DNA of 64,000 nucleotides, from NCBI RefSeq assembly GCF_000298235.1, contig NZ_BAHE01000002.1, positions 62,001 to 126,000 of the forward strand, written 5' to 3'. The translations under genes were made by a program, and so were the position numbers. Below the pieces are notes generated by a model. It searched no databases and had not been told where the DNA came from. It saw only the letters and a list, made by a program, of their open reading frames with translations. The stretch comes from Gordonia namibiensis NBRC 108229. GTDB taxonomy: Bacteria; Actinomycetota; Actinomycetes; Mycobacteriales; Mycobacteriaceae. This document shows positions 18,801 to 27,651 of the stretch, in pieces; the first letter of the stretch is position 1, and the number at the start of each line of letters is the position of its first letter.

Positions 18801-20468
18801 TCAGCGTTTGGCGATCGTCAGATCGGACGAGTCGATGACCCAGGTCGACGGGGTGACACCCTCGTCGCGCAGCTGATACTTCAGGACCTTGCCGGTCGCG
18901 TTCTTCGGCAGCTCCGGCCGGAACTCAATGTAACGCGGTACCGCGAAGTAGGGGAGCTTGTCCAGCGACCAGGCGCACAACTCCTCCTCGGTCAGCGTCG
19001 ACCCGTCGACGAGGATCGCCGTCACCTTGATGTCGTCCTCGGTGAACTCCGACGGCACCGCGTGCACGGCGACCTCCGACACGTCCGGATGACTCCGGAA
19101 GGTGCGTTCGAGTTCGAAGCTGGAGATGTTCTCGCCGCGGCGACGCAGATAGTCCTTCTTGCGGTCGACGAACCAGAGCCAGCCGTCGTCGTCGAATCGC
19201 CCGACGTCACCAGTGTGGAACCAGAGGTTCCGGGTCACGGCGAGGGTGGCCTCCGGGCGACGCCAGTAGCCCTCGAACATGATGTGCGGGCGCCGCGGGC
19301 GCAAAACGATCTCACCGGGCCGGCCGTCGGGGACCTCGTTGTCCTCGTCATCGACGATCCGGACGTCGAAGTCGTCGTTGCGGCGGCCGGCGCAGCCGAG
19401 CGGCGGGGACATGTGCGATGGCGTGCTGGTGATGTAGGTGGCCTCGGTGAGGCCGAACACCGCACTGCCCGCGGACTTCACGCCGAAGCGCGTCCGCCAC
19501 GTCTCGATCAGTTCCGGGGTCCACGGCGCGCCGCCGACCTGGACGATCTGGCCGTGGCAGCGCAGCATCTCCGGGGTGTCGGGCATCGAGGCGATGAGTG
19601 AGATCATCACGCCGAGGATCGAGACCCGGCGTGCGCCGGTGCGTTCCACCTCCGGCCAGAAGTTCGAGAGGGAGAAGCGTGGGGCGATCGCCAGCGTCGA
19701 CTGGTTGACCGCGGTCGCGAGTACCGACGTCGCTGCCGCGTTGAGGTGGAACAGGGGGAGCGGTGTCCAGAGGGTATGGGTCCGATCGCGTTTCGCGGCA
19801 CTGGTCGCGGCCAGGTTCGCCGCGTAGTTGTGGCTGATCATGCAGCCCTTCGACGGCCCAGTCGTACCCGAGGTGTAGATCAGCATCGACAGGTCGCGGT
19901 AACCGACCGCTGCCGGAGTGAACTCGACGCCGCCGCCGGCAGCGTCGAGGTCCGCCAGGGGTAACGCGGTGATGCGATCGAAGGACGCGCTCGCCTCGCC
20001 GCGGAAGGCGAGATGCGTCAGTTCGGGCAGCCCGTCCTCGATCTCCACGAACCGCTCGGCGTACTCGGATTCGACGATGGCGACCTTCGCGCCCGAATCC
20101 GCAGCCTGGTGACGGAGGAAGTCGGCCTTCAGTGCGGTGTTCACCGGCACCCAGATCGCACCGAGTGCGTTGGCCGCAAACCAGGACACGACGGCGTCGG
20201 CGTTGTTGTCCAGTACGCACAGAACGGTGTCGCCGGGACCCACGCCCAGCGACCGCAGACCGGCCGCACGACGCAGCACCCGGTCCCACACGTCGCGGTA
20301 GGTCAGTAGCTCGCCCGAGAAGTCCAGGAACACGGTATCGCCGGCGTCGCGGACCGCACGCTCGACGATGTTGACGACGGTGTCGGTCCGGCCCGGACCC
20401 CAGGTGACGGGTGGAGCCGAGGAGGCTGCCGTTTGGGATGTACCAGCGGGCTCGGTCACCGCAGTCAT
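18801..20468 (-). CDS. Acyl-CoA synthetase (FadD/ANL family)
   Basis: A 555-residue adenylate-forming enzyme predicted to activate a carboxylic acid to its CoA thioester with ATP. It has P-loop IYTSGTTGPSKG, the A5-like FGLTEATYI, WFHTGDVGRFDDDGW, hinge DRKKDYLRRRGENIS and C-terminal catalytic Lys in NATGKVLK. The substrate is not evident; mid-size cyclic or aromatic acids are possible given the neighbours. The ATG overlaps the PPDK-like stop (ATGA), so it is coupled to that gene. It lies 25 bases upstream of the winged-helix-like gene. Length is normal for the family. Confidence 0.92.
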   Translation of the reverse strand: MTAVTEPAGTSQTAASSAPPVTWGPGRTDTVVNIVERAVRDAGDTVFLDFSGELLTYRDVWDRVLRRAAGLRSLGVGPGDTVLCVLDNNADAVVSWFAANALGAIWVPVNTALKADFLRHQAADSGAKVAIVESEYAERFVEIEDGLPELTHLAFRGEASASFDRITALPLADLDAAGGGVEFTPAAVGYRDLSMLIYTSGTTGPSKGCMISHNYAANLAATSAAKRDRTHTLWTPLPLFHLNAAATSVLATAVNQSTLAIAPRFSLSNFWPEVERTGARRVSILGVMISLIASMPDTPEMLRCHGQIVQVGGAPWTPELIETWRTRFGVKSAGSAVFGLTEATYITSTPSHMSPPLGCAGRRNDDFDVRIVDDEDNEVPDGRPGEIVLRPRRPHIMFEGYWRRPEATLAVTRNLWFHTGDVGRFDDDGWLWFVDRKKDYLRRRGENISSFELERTFRSHPDVSEVAVHAVPSEFTEDDIKVTAILVDGSTLTEEELCAWSLDKLPYFAVPRYIEFRPELPKNATGKVLKYQLRDEGVTPSTWVIDSSDLTIAKR

Positions 20469-21973
20469 TCGTGATCCCCCGAGGTCTCGGATTCCAAGGC
20501 GGCGCGGGCCGCGGTGAGTTTGTCGAGCAGCGTTGCAGCACCCGCCGATGGATGCACGGCGTCGATGATTGCTTCGAGTTCGATCAGTTCGGGACTGTCG
20601 GAGATCTTCCACGCGGTCAGCTCGAGGGCCCCGGCGCGGACCTCGCCGTTGTTGCCGTCCACGGTCACGACCTGACCGGCGAACGAGGTGATCGTTCCCT
20701 CGCCGCAGCCGACGACGGCCGGACGTCCGATCTCACGGCTGACAACCGCGGCATGCGATGTTGCGCCGCCTAGTTCGGTGACGACCGCAGTGGCGGCGAG
20801 CATGCCGTGGATGTCGTCGGGACTGGTGGTCGCACGGGCCAGGATGACGTCCTGGTCGTCGGCGGCCTCGAGGACCTCATCCGGGTCGGTGATCACCACA
20901 CCGCTGGCGATGCCCGGGCAGGCAGGTAGTCCCTTGGCGAGAAGCTTTGCAGCAAGGCGCGTCTCGGGTTGCAGTGCGGGCTTGAGCAGGGTCTCGATGT
21001 GCGACGGTTCGACGCGCCGCACGACTTCGCGATCGTCGATGACGCCCTCCGCGCGCAGCGATAGTGCGAAACGCACTGCGGCCGCCGCGGACCGTTTGGC
21101 GTTGCGCGTCTGCAGGATCCAGAGCTTGCCTTCTTGCACGGTGAACTCGATGTCCTGGACATCGGTGCCCAGTGCTTCCAAGGTGTGCGCGCTCTGCAGC
21201 AATTGACGGTGAATGTCGGGCTGAGTGTCGGCGAGAGCGTCGATCGGGTCGCAGTCGTGCGTGCCGGCCACCACGTCCTCGCCCTGGCTGCAGGCGAGCC
21301 ACTCGCCGAACGGCTCCGGCGCACCGGTCACCGGGTTGCGACTGAACAGCACGCCGCTCCCGGAATGGTCGCCCAGATTGCCGAAGACCATGGCCTGCAC
21401 GACCACTGCGGTGCCCGCGTCGTCATCGAGACCGTGGTGGGCGCGATAGGCCTTGGCCCGGTCGGTGTTCCACGACTCGAAGACCGCCTCGATCGCGCCG
21501 CGCAACTGGGCCCAGGGTTCCGTCGGGACAGCATCGGATCCGTCGAGGACGATCTTCGAATACATCTGCCGGAACCTGGACCGGGTGTCGGCCGCGAAGG
21601 CGTCACCGCACTCGGCGGCGAGGGCTGCGTGAACCTGGTCATCGATGCCGAGATCGAGGACGGTGTCCATCATTCCGGGCATCGACTGGGCGGCGCCGCT
21701 GCGGACGCTGACGAGGAGGGGATGTGCGCCGCGTCCGAACGTCCGCCCGGTCTCGGACTCCAGCCACTTCAGTGCTTGACGTACGTGGGGCCAGATGCTG
21801 TCCATGACCGCCGCGGGGTCGCGCTGCCACTCCCGGCAGGCGGCGGTGGTGATGGCGAAGGCGGGCGGAACCGGCAATCCGTGCCGACGCATGGCGTCGA
21901 GGCCGTACCCTTTGTTACCCACGAGCATTCGATCGAGTTGCACCGATCCGTCCAGCCGGATCACGTGTTGCAA
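20465..21973 (-). CDS. PPDK-like phosphotransferase lacking the PEP-binding domain
   Basis: A 502-residue protein that matches only the first part of pyruvate phosphate dikinase, whose usual length is near 870. The nucleotide-binding half has GNKGYGLDAM (19-28) and SVRSGAAQSMPGMMDT (89-104). The swivelling phosphohistidine domain has TELGGATSHAAVV (399-411) with His407 as phospho-acceptor. The C-terminal PEP/pyruvate barrel is absent. It could phosphorylate His407 from ATP and pass the phosphate to a separate partner or substrate, as in phenylphosphate synthase or rifampin phosphotransferase. Mycobacteria have a similar short PpdK. The start is TTG at 21973 with a weak site; GTG at 21964 is possible. 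It heads the minus operon to 16721. Confidence 0.85.
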   Translation of the reverse strand: MQHVIRLDGSVQLDRMLVGNKGYGLDAMRRHGLPVPPAFAITTAACREWQRDPAAVMDSIWPHVRQALKWLESETGRTFGRGAHPLLVSVRSGAAQSMPGMMDTVLDLGIDDQVHAALAAECGDAFAADTRSRFRQMYSKIVLDGSDAVPTEPWAQLRGAIEAVFESWNTDRAKAYRAHHGLDDDAGTAVVVQAMVFGNLGDHSGSGVLFSRNPVTGAPEPFGEWLACSQGEDVVAGTHDCDPIDALADTQPDIHRQLLQSAHTLEALGTDVQDIEFTVQEGKLWILQTRNAKRSAAAAVRFALSLRAEGVIDDREVVRRVEPSHIETLLKPALQPETRLAAKLLAKGLPACPGIASGVVITDPDEVLEAADDQDVILARATTSPDDIHGMLAATAVVTELGGATSHAAVVSREIGRPAVVGCGEGTITSFAGQVVTVDGNNGEVRAGALELTAWKISDSPELIELEAIIDAVHPSAGAATLLDKLTAARAALESETSGDHE

Positions 21974-22030
21974 CCCGCTGCCGTGGCGGTCCAGCGTCGC
22001 GGTAGCTATCGTCCTCGCCTCCTCAGTACA

Positions 22031-22049
22031 TGTATAACTATGTCATACA
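22031..22049. promoter_or_regulatory. Inverted repeat in the PPDK/ALDH divergent promoter
   Basis: TGTATAAC and GTCATACA form an imperfect inverted repeat (7 of 8 complementary) around a 3-base centre. It contains the octamer AACTATGT seen upstream of other catabolic genes here. It lies between the divergent PPDK-like and aldehyde dehydrogenase genes and could control both. Confidence 0.5.
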
Positions 22050-22099
22050 GGTGTGGCCGGTGTCACGAAGACGGTGACTTGAGCGCGAGGAGCTTGAAG

Positions 22100-23578
22100 A
22101 TGACCCGAAACGGCACGTCACGGCAGCCTGCGGCGGGATTCAGTCCCTACATCGACGGCCGGTGGATCGACTCCGACGGACCCGTCAACGAGGTTCTCGA
22201 CCCCGCCACCGAAGAGGTCATCGCGCAGGGGCACGACGGTACGGTCCGGGACGTCGACGCCGCCATCACCGCGGCGCGGACCGCATTCGACGACGGGCCC
22301 TGGGGGCGCATGTCGGGTGTGGACCGGCGTCGGATTCTGACCAGATTCGCCGAAGCACTCGACAAGCGGCGCGCCGACATCGCCGACCTGGTGATCGCGG
22401 AAACCGGCGCGATCCCGGCGATCGCCGAACGCCTGCACGTGGGCGTCGCCCTCGACCACCTCGCCTGGGCCGTCGAACAAGCCGACCGCGACCGGACGCG
22501 CCCGCTGCCGCCTCTGCCCGGGCACACCCTGGGGGCCGGCGTCGTGGTGAAGGAACCGTGCGGCGTCGTCGGAGCGATCAGCGCCTACAACTTCCCGTTC
22601 TTCCTCAACATGGCCAAACTGGGCGGGGCACTCGCGACCGGGAACACGGTCGTCCTCAAACCGTCGCCGATGACCCCGCTGGAAGCCTTCGTACTCGTCG
22701 ACGCCGCGCACGACGCCGACCTGCCCCCGGGAGTCCTCAACATCGTCTCGGGCGACGTCGAGGTCAGTCAGGCGCTCACCACAGACCCGCGCGTCGATGT
22801 CCTCACCTTCACCGGATCCGAGCGTGTCGGTGCCCTCGTCAGCGCTCAGGCCGCCCCGAACATCACCCGGGTCCACCTCTAGCTCGGCGGGAAGTCCGCG
22901 CTCATCGTCCGTTCCGACGCCGATCTCGCCGACGCGGTCGGCTACGGCATCCGGCAGATCATCACCCAGGCCGGCCAGGGTTGCGCGCTGTCGACCCGCC
23001 ATCTGGTCCACCGAGACGTCTACCGCCAGTACGTCGACATGCTCGCCGCCGCTGCATCACGCGTGAAGACGGGATTGCCGCGTGAGGACGGCGTCGGTAT
23101 GGGTCCGCTCATCCGTGAAGACCAGGTGGCGAGGGTCGAACATTACGTCGACCTCGCCCGCCAAGCCGGTGGCGTCATCGAGACCGGGGGAGCGCGCACC
23201 GCCGGACTGGACCGCGGTTTCTTCTACGACCCGACAGTCATCACCGGCCTCGACAACTCCGCGACCACCGTCCGCGAGGAGATCTTCGGTCCCGTCGCCG
23301 TCGTCCTGCCGTTCGACGACGACGCCGAGGCGGTTCGGATCGCCAACGACAGCCCGTACGGGCTCGGCGGTCACATCTACAGTGCGGACACCGCAACGGC
23401 TTTCGCGATGTGTCGCCAGATCCGGTCCGGTTATCTGGCCATCAACGGCGGTGCCGGTGCCATGCATCCGGCCGCTCCGTTCGGCGGATTCAAACGCAGC
23501 GGGCTAGGACGCGAGTACGGCGACGAAGGACTCGAAGCGTTTCTCGAGACGAAGAGCATCAGTTTCCATGCGGGGTGA
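22100..23578 (+). pseudogene. Aldehyde dehydrogenase gene with an amber codon at the catalytic Glu
   Basis: The frame encodes a full-length ALDH of 492 codons interrupted once. Before the stop are YIDGRWIDSDGPV, the NAD-site YNFPFFLNMAKLGGALATGNT and FTGSERVG. At 22880-22882 TAG replaces the expected GAG in the family motif LELGGK, whose Glu is the general base. After it the same frame continues with LGGKSALIV, QGCALSTR (nucleophilic Cys), FYDPTVI, EEIFGPV and PFGGFKRSGLGREYG. No frameshift is present. A GAGGAG site is 7 bases before the ATG. One G-to-T change explains it; a sequencing error or a recent nonsense mutation are both possible. Untouched, it would oxidise an aldehyde with NAD(P). 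Confidence 0.88.
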
Positions 23579-23722
23579 GTGGTTTCGATACGCCTCGTCG
23601 CAGGCTCCTCGGCTACTCAACCAGCAGAGGTGGCGGCCGCTGCGACCCAATGGCGAGGAGGGCCCTTCGTACGCTGGCCGAGTAGCGACGACCGAGCGTA
23701 GCGAGGCCGCCGCGTATCGAGG
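23579..23722. repeat. Repeat element at a convergent junction
   Basis: This 144-bp region lies between the ends of the ALDH and P450 genes. The left half has GGTTTCGATACGCCTCGTCG and GGCTACTCAACCAGC. The right half has GCTGGCCGAGTAG and CGTATCGAGGTCAG, roughly the inverse of the left half, so it can fold into a long imperfect hairpin. It is related to the elements at 16386 and 30957. A role as bidirectional terminator is likely but inferred. Confidence 0.75.
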
Positions 23723-24949
23723 TCAGTCCGTGACGTCCCATTTCAGCGGGAGGGCGGTGAGGCCCGACACCGAACCGACGTGGTCCTCGATCGTGGCGTC
23801 GCCGGGGACCCGGTAGTCGGGAATGCGTTTGTGCCACTCCTCGATCACGATCTCGAGTTCGAGGCGTGCCAGGTGGGAGCCGAGGCAGCGGTGTCGTCCG
23901 GCGCCGAAGGCGATGTGGCGGTTCGGGCTTCGGCCGAAGACGATGTCCTCGGCGTCTTCGAACTCGTCGCGATCCCGGTTGGCGGCCGCGGTGGACAGGA
24001 CGACGCGGTCGCCGGCCTTGATCGGGCACCCGCCGAGTTCGGTGTCGCTCTTGACCACCCGGCTGGTGTTCACCACCGACCGCGCGCGCAACATCTCCTC
24101 GGAAACCTCACGCGGGGTGACGGTTCCGTCGACGATGAGGGCGCGCTGCTCGGGGTGCGCGGCCAGGTAGCGGAACGTGTAGCCCAGCGCGTTGGCGACG
24201 GTGTCGAGGCCGGCCATCCAGAGTTGGAAGGTCATCGACAGTGCTTCTTCGTCGGTCATCGGCCGGCCGCTCTTGAGGGGCTCGGTGACGATGACGCTCA
24301 TGAGATCGTCGCGCGGATCGGCGCGACGGTCGGCGAGCATGGCGGCGAGGTAGCCCATCACCTTCTTGCGCACGCCGAGCCGGATGGCGAAATCAGGATC
24401 GTCCTCGGGCTTGGTGTGCATCAGCGAGTCGATCCACGCGAGCAGCATCGGGGCGTCGTCGACGGGCATGCCCATGATGTCGAGGAAGACGCGCGTCGGG
24501 AGATCCTTGGCGAACTCGGCGACGAACTCGATCCGGCCCTTCGATGCCAGGGCATCGATGAGATCGCAGGCGAGCTGCCGGATGTCGTCGGCACGTTCCG
24601 CGATCGCCTTCGGTCCGAAGTGCGACGAGATCAGGGCGCGGTACTCGGTGTGCATCGGCGGGTCGATCTCGACCGGAATCCAGCGCTTCTTCTTCTCGTA
24701 CGCCTCGTCCGGCTCGAAGGCCTCGACCGAATCGCTCGAAAACGTCTCCCAGTCCTGGAATGCTGTGAGGACCTCGTCGTAACCGAGGACGTACCAGACC
24801 GGACGCGGCGCCGAGGTGCGGTTCACCTGCACCGGGCACGCGTTCCGAAGCTCGTCCCACCGGCCGAACTGGTCGGCCCGGGCGGCCTCGTCGGTGCGAT
24901 GGTCGAAGGTGGTGTCGTAAGCGCTGCCGCTGGGCGCGGTCTCGGACAT
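23723..24949 (-). CDS. Cytochrome P450
   Basis: A 408-residue soluble bacterial P450 that would hydroxylate a hydrophobic substrate using O2 and electrons from ferredoxin. The haem-binding segment is FGAGRHRC (348-355, Cys355 the thiolate ligand). The I-helix has AGLDT (246-250) and the K-helix ExxR is Glu285 to Arg288. The sequence before the haem loop (TAAANRDRDEFEDAEDIVFGR) is normal. It is divergent from a ferredoxin gene with a palindrome in between, so that ferredoxin is the likely partner. No ferredoxin reductase gene is adjacent. CYP family and substrate are not assigned. Confidence 0.93.
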   Translation of the reverse strand: MSETAPSGSAYDTTFDHRTDEAARADQFGRWDELRNACPVQVNRTSAPRPVWYVLGYDEVLTAFQDWETFSSDSVEAFEPDEAYEKKKRWIPVEIDPPMHTEYRALISSHFGPKAIAERADDIRQLACDLIDALASKGRIEFVAEFAKDLPTRVFLDIMGMPVDDAPMLLAWIDSLMHTKPEDDPDFAIRLGVRKKVMGYLAAMLADRRADPRDDLMSVIVTEPLKSGRPMTDEEALSMTFQLWMAGLDTVANALGYTFRYLAAHPEQRALIVDGTVTPREVSEEMLRARSVVNTSRVVKSDTELGGCPIKAGDRVVLSTAAANRDRDEFEDAEDIVFGRSPNRHIAFGAGRHRCLGSHLARLELEIVIEEWHKRIPDYRVPGDATIEDHVGSVSGLTALPLKWDVTD

Positions 24950-25013
24950 CGGTGGTTGCCTCGCAGTCTCGTCGGCACGGGGTTCGCAAGCCCAAAGCTA
25001 CCACCGGCATCGC

Positions 25014-25024
25014 TAACTTAGTTA
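25014..25024. promoter_or_regulatory. Palindrome between P450 and ferredoxin genes
   Basis: TAACTTAGTTA is a perfect palindrome with a one-base centre. It lies in the 135-bp divergent promoter region, about 60 bases before the ferredoxin start and the P450 start. It contains AACTTAGT, a variant of the octamer found upstream of other genes in this catabolic region. Confidence 0.55.
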
Positions 25025-25084
25025 CCCTTCTCGGAACTGGCCTGTCCGCACCCCAGCCCGACCCGCGCCCGAGGGAGCCCCGAC

Positions 25085-25282
25085 GTGAGACTGCGACTCG
25101 ACCGAGACCTCTGTGTCGGTCACGCACAGTGCTTTGCCATCGACCCCGACCTCTTCCCGATCGACGACGACGGCTTCAGTCTGGTCGAGGATCAGGAGGT
25201 ACCGGAGGACCAGGTCGCTGCCGCACAGGCCGGCGTCAATGCCTGTCCGGAACGCGCGCTCCGACTCGAGGGGGACGCGTGA
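25085..25282 (+). CDS. Ferredoxin, 3Fe-4S type
   Basis: A 65-residue acidic ferredoxin of the type that feeds electrons to actinobacterial P450s. The cluster motif is CxxHxxC at the start (Cys10 in LCVGHAQC, His13, Cys16) and a later CP at ACPERAL. The His in place of the second cysteine points to a 3Fe-4S cluster. The GTG start follows GAGGGAG. The stop overlaps the GTG of the acyl-CoA dehydrogenase gene (GTGA), so the two are co-translated, and it is divergent from the P450 it probably serves. Confidence 0.92.
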   Translation: MRLRLDRDLCVGHAQCFAIDPDLFPIDDDGFSLVEDQEVPEDQVAAAQAGVNACPERALRLEGDA

Positions 25283-27579
25283 CCGCCACGGCGACGGGGG
25301 ACTGGCGGACACGCCTCACCGATCTCATCGCCGACTACCGCTCCCGAACGCCGGATGAGTCGAAGGACCGCTACCAACGCGCCCGGGACTGGCAGGCCGA
25401 ACTCGACGACCACGGGTTGGCCGCACCGGCGTGGCCGCGCGAGGTCGGGGGCCTCGACCTCGCTCTCGACGACCTGCTGGACTACTACCGCATCACCTCC
25501 GCAGCGAAGGTGCCCTCGCATCCCTGTCCGCTGTCGATGATCCTGGCGCCGACCCTGATCGCCCACGGGACCGGCGAACAGAAGGAACGCTTCCTCAAGC
25601 CGTTGCTGCGTGCCGATGAGCTGTGGTGTCAGGGGTTCTCGGAACCCGCGGCCGGCAGCGACCTCGCGTCGCTCACCACCCGCGCGGTCCGCGACGGCGA
25701 CGAATACGTGGTGACCGGGCAGAAGATCTGGACCAGCCAGGCCGATCGCGCGGACTGGATCTTCGCGCTGGTGCGCACCACGCCACTCGAACCGGGGACC
25801 AAGCGATCCGCCTCCGGCATCAGCTATCTGCTCATACCGATGACCAGTCCGGGCATCACCGTCCGGTCGTTGCGAGACATCAGCGGCGCAGCACATTTCG
25901 CGGAGGTCTTCTTCGACGACGTACGCGTCCCGGTCGCCAACCGCATCGGCGCGGAAGGGGAGGGGTGGTCCATCATGCGCACCTCCCTCGGCCACGAACG
26001 TGCGACCGCGTTCCTCGCCGACGAATTCCGCTACCGCAACACCGTCGACCGTGTGTTCAGGCTGGTCATCGAGCAGGGACTGGCCGACGATCCGCTCGTC
26101 CGGCAGTGGGTCGCCGACCTCGAGATCGGCGTGCAGTCGGTCGCACAGAACGGCGCCCGCGCACTCGCGGCGGTACTCCGCGGGCAGGATCCGGGTGCGG
26201 TCGCTTCGGTCAACCGGCTGGTGAAGTCGGAGTTCGAACAGCGGCTGCACGCCCTGGCGCTGCGGGCGACAGGTGAGGCGGCAGTGCTCGATTCACGCGC
26301 CGACGGCGCCTGCGACGGCGGCCGCTGGACCTACGGATACCTTATGAGTCGCGCGACGACGATCGGCGCGGGTACTGCCGAGATCCAGCGGAACACGATC
26401 GCCGAGAAGGTTCTCGGCCTGCCGTCGTCGCGAGGGGAACACGTCGATGAGTCATCGGCTGTGGCGGCCGGCGAACCGATGGCGGTGGCCGACGACGACG
26501 AGCGTGAGTTGCGCGCTGCACTTGCCGGAGCGCTGAAGTCGGCCGTCGACCCTGCCCACCTACTCGACCGTTCGCGCGCGATTGATTCGTCCGACGCAGG
26601 GCTCTGGTCCGATCTCGTCGGGTTCGGGCTACCTGCGTTGCATGTCCCTGCAGAGGGAGGGGGAGCAGGTGCCGACGTGCGTTTGCTGTGTGCCGCCGTC
26701 GAGGAATGCGCGAAGGTGATCGCGCCGGTTCCCCTGCTACCCACGGTCGTTGCAGCATCGATCCTGCATGCAGCCGGTGCCGCGGAAGCGTTGAGCGCCG
26801 TCGCAACCGGGACTGTCATCGTGCCGGCGTCACTGCCCACGGGCCCCGCGTGGGGTCGTCCGGGTGCATCGTCACCGGCCTGGAACGGTACATCGTTGAC
26901 GGGCGAACAGCGTCTGGTGCAGGGCGCCCCTGTCGCGTCGTCGTTCATCGTTCCTGCCCAGCAGGACGGTCGACCGGTGCTGATCCTCGTCGACGGTGAA
27001 CCGGAGACGGTCACCGTCACCGCCCAGCAGGCGTTCGATCGTAGTTCGACGGTCGGGACGGTTCGATTCGACGCTGCACCCGGAACTGTTCTGACCGAGG
27101 GCGACGCGGTCGAGACCGTCGCGGCACGCGTCCGGCCCATTGCGCTGCTCGCGCACGGCGCGGACGCGGTCGGCGTCGCCGCGCGGGCCGTCGCACTGGC
27201 CGTCGACTGGGCGGGTCAGCGCGAACAGTTCGGTCACGCCATCGGTTCGTTCCAGGCCGTGTCCCACCGGATCGCCGATGCCGCAGTCGCACTCGAGGGT
27301 GCTCGCAACCAGGTCTTGGGTGTCGCGGCCACGGTCGACGAGGGCGTGGTTCAGGGTGCCGACCTCGACTGCGCCGTCGACCTGGCCGTCGCGTCCGCCC
27401 TCGACGCCGCGATCACCGCCACCGAGAGCTGCATCCAGGTGCTCGGCGGCATCGGCTTCACCTGGGAACACCCGGCTCATCTGTTGCTGCGACGGGCGCG
27501 CTCGATCGCGGTGCTCGCAGGCGGCGCGGACACCTTGCGCGATCGGGCGGCGACGCATCTCCTGTCGACGAAAACATGA
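25279..27579 (+). CDS. Two-domain fused acyl-CoA dehydrogenase (FadE34-like layout)
   Basis: A 766-residue flavoprotein made of two acyl-CoA dehydrogenase units in tandem. The N-terminal unit (to about 390) has QGFSEPAAGSDLASL, GQKIWTSQADRADW and GTAEIQRNTIAEKVLGL. The C-terminal unit (about 420-766) has GGGAGADVRLL and WAGQREQFGHAIGSFQAVSHRIAD and ends CIQVLGGIGFTWEHPAHL. Single units are about 380 residues. This layout matches FadE34 of mycobacteria, which works on cholesterol side-chain CoA esters, so a steroid or other bulky acyl-CoA is a reasonable substrate. The GTG start overlaps the ferredoxin stop. The product would be the alpha,beta-unsaturated CoA ester. Confidence 0.88.
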   Translation: MTATATGDWRTRLTDLIADYRSRTPDESKDRYQRARDWQAELDDHGLAAPAWPREVGGLDLALDDLLDYYRITSAAKVPSHPCPLSMILAPTLIAHGTGEQKERFLKPLLRADELWCQGFSEPAAGSDLASLTTRAVRDGDEYVVTGQKIWTSQADRADWIFALVRTTPLEPGTKRSASGISYLLIPMTSPGITVRSLRDISGAAHFAEVFFDDVRVPVANRIGAEGEGWSIMRTSLGHERATAFLADEFRYRNTVDRVFRLVIEQGLADDPLVRQWVADLEIGVQSVAQNGARALAAVLRGQDPGAVASVNRLVKSEFEQRLHALALRATGEAAVLDSRADGACDGGRWTYGYLMSRATTIGAGTAEIQRNTIAEKVLGLPSSRGEHVDESSAVAAGEPMAVADDDERELRAALAGALKSAVDPAHLLDRSRAIDSSDAGLWSDLVGFGLPALHVPAEGGGAGADVRLLCAAVEECAKVIAPVPLLPTVVAASILHAAGAAEALSAVATGTVIVPASLPTGPAWGRPGASSPAWNGTSLTGEQRLVQGAPVASSFIVPAQQDGRPVLILVDGEPETVTVTAQQAFDRSSTVGTVRFDAAPGTVLTEGDAVETVAARVRPIALLAHGADAVGVAARAVALAVDWAGQREQFGHAIGSFQAVSHRIADAAVALEGARNQVLGVAATVDEGVVQGADLDCAVDLAVASALDAAITATESCIQVLGGIGFTWEHPAHLLLRRARSIAVLAGGADTLRDRAATHLLSTKT

Positions 27580-27651
27580 TTACCGCCTCACCCGACGAAG
27601 TACACTTGGTAAACCTTGTGACGGTCTTTCGATGCGATGAGAGGGGCGCTT

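Noticed and set aside
18801-20612. A longer start for the acyl-CoA synthetase
   Set aside because: The extra 48 codons overlap the PPDK-like gene on the same strand and are Arg-rich; the ATG at 20468 gives the usual ATGA overlap.
21134-22099. An N-terminal extension of the ALDH frame
   Set aside because: It lies antisense to the PPDK-like gene. The ATG at 22100 has a good ribosome site and the ALDH begins there.
22100-23578. ALDH as two separate genes (22100-22882 and 23039-23578)
   Set aside because: Both parts are in the same frame and together make one normal ALDH; the second part has no start at a domain boundary.
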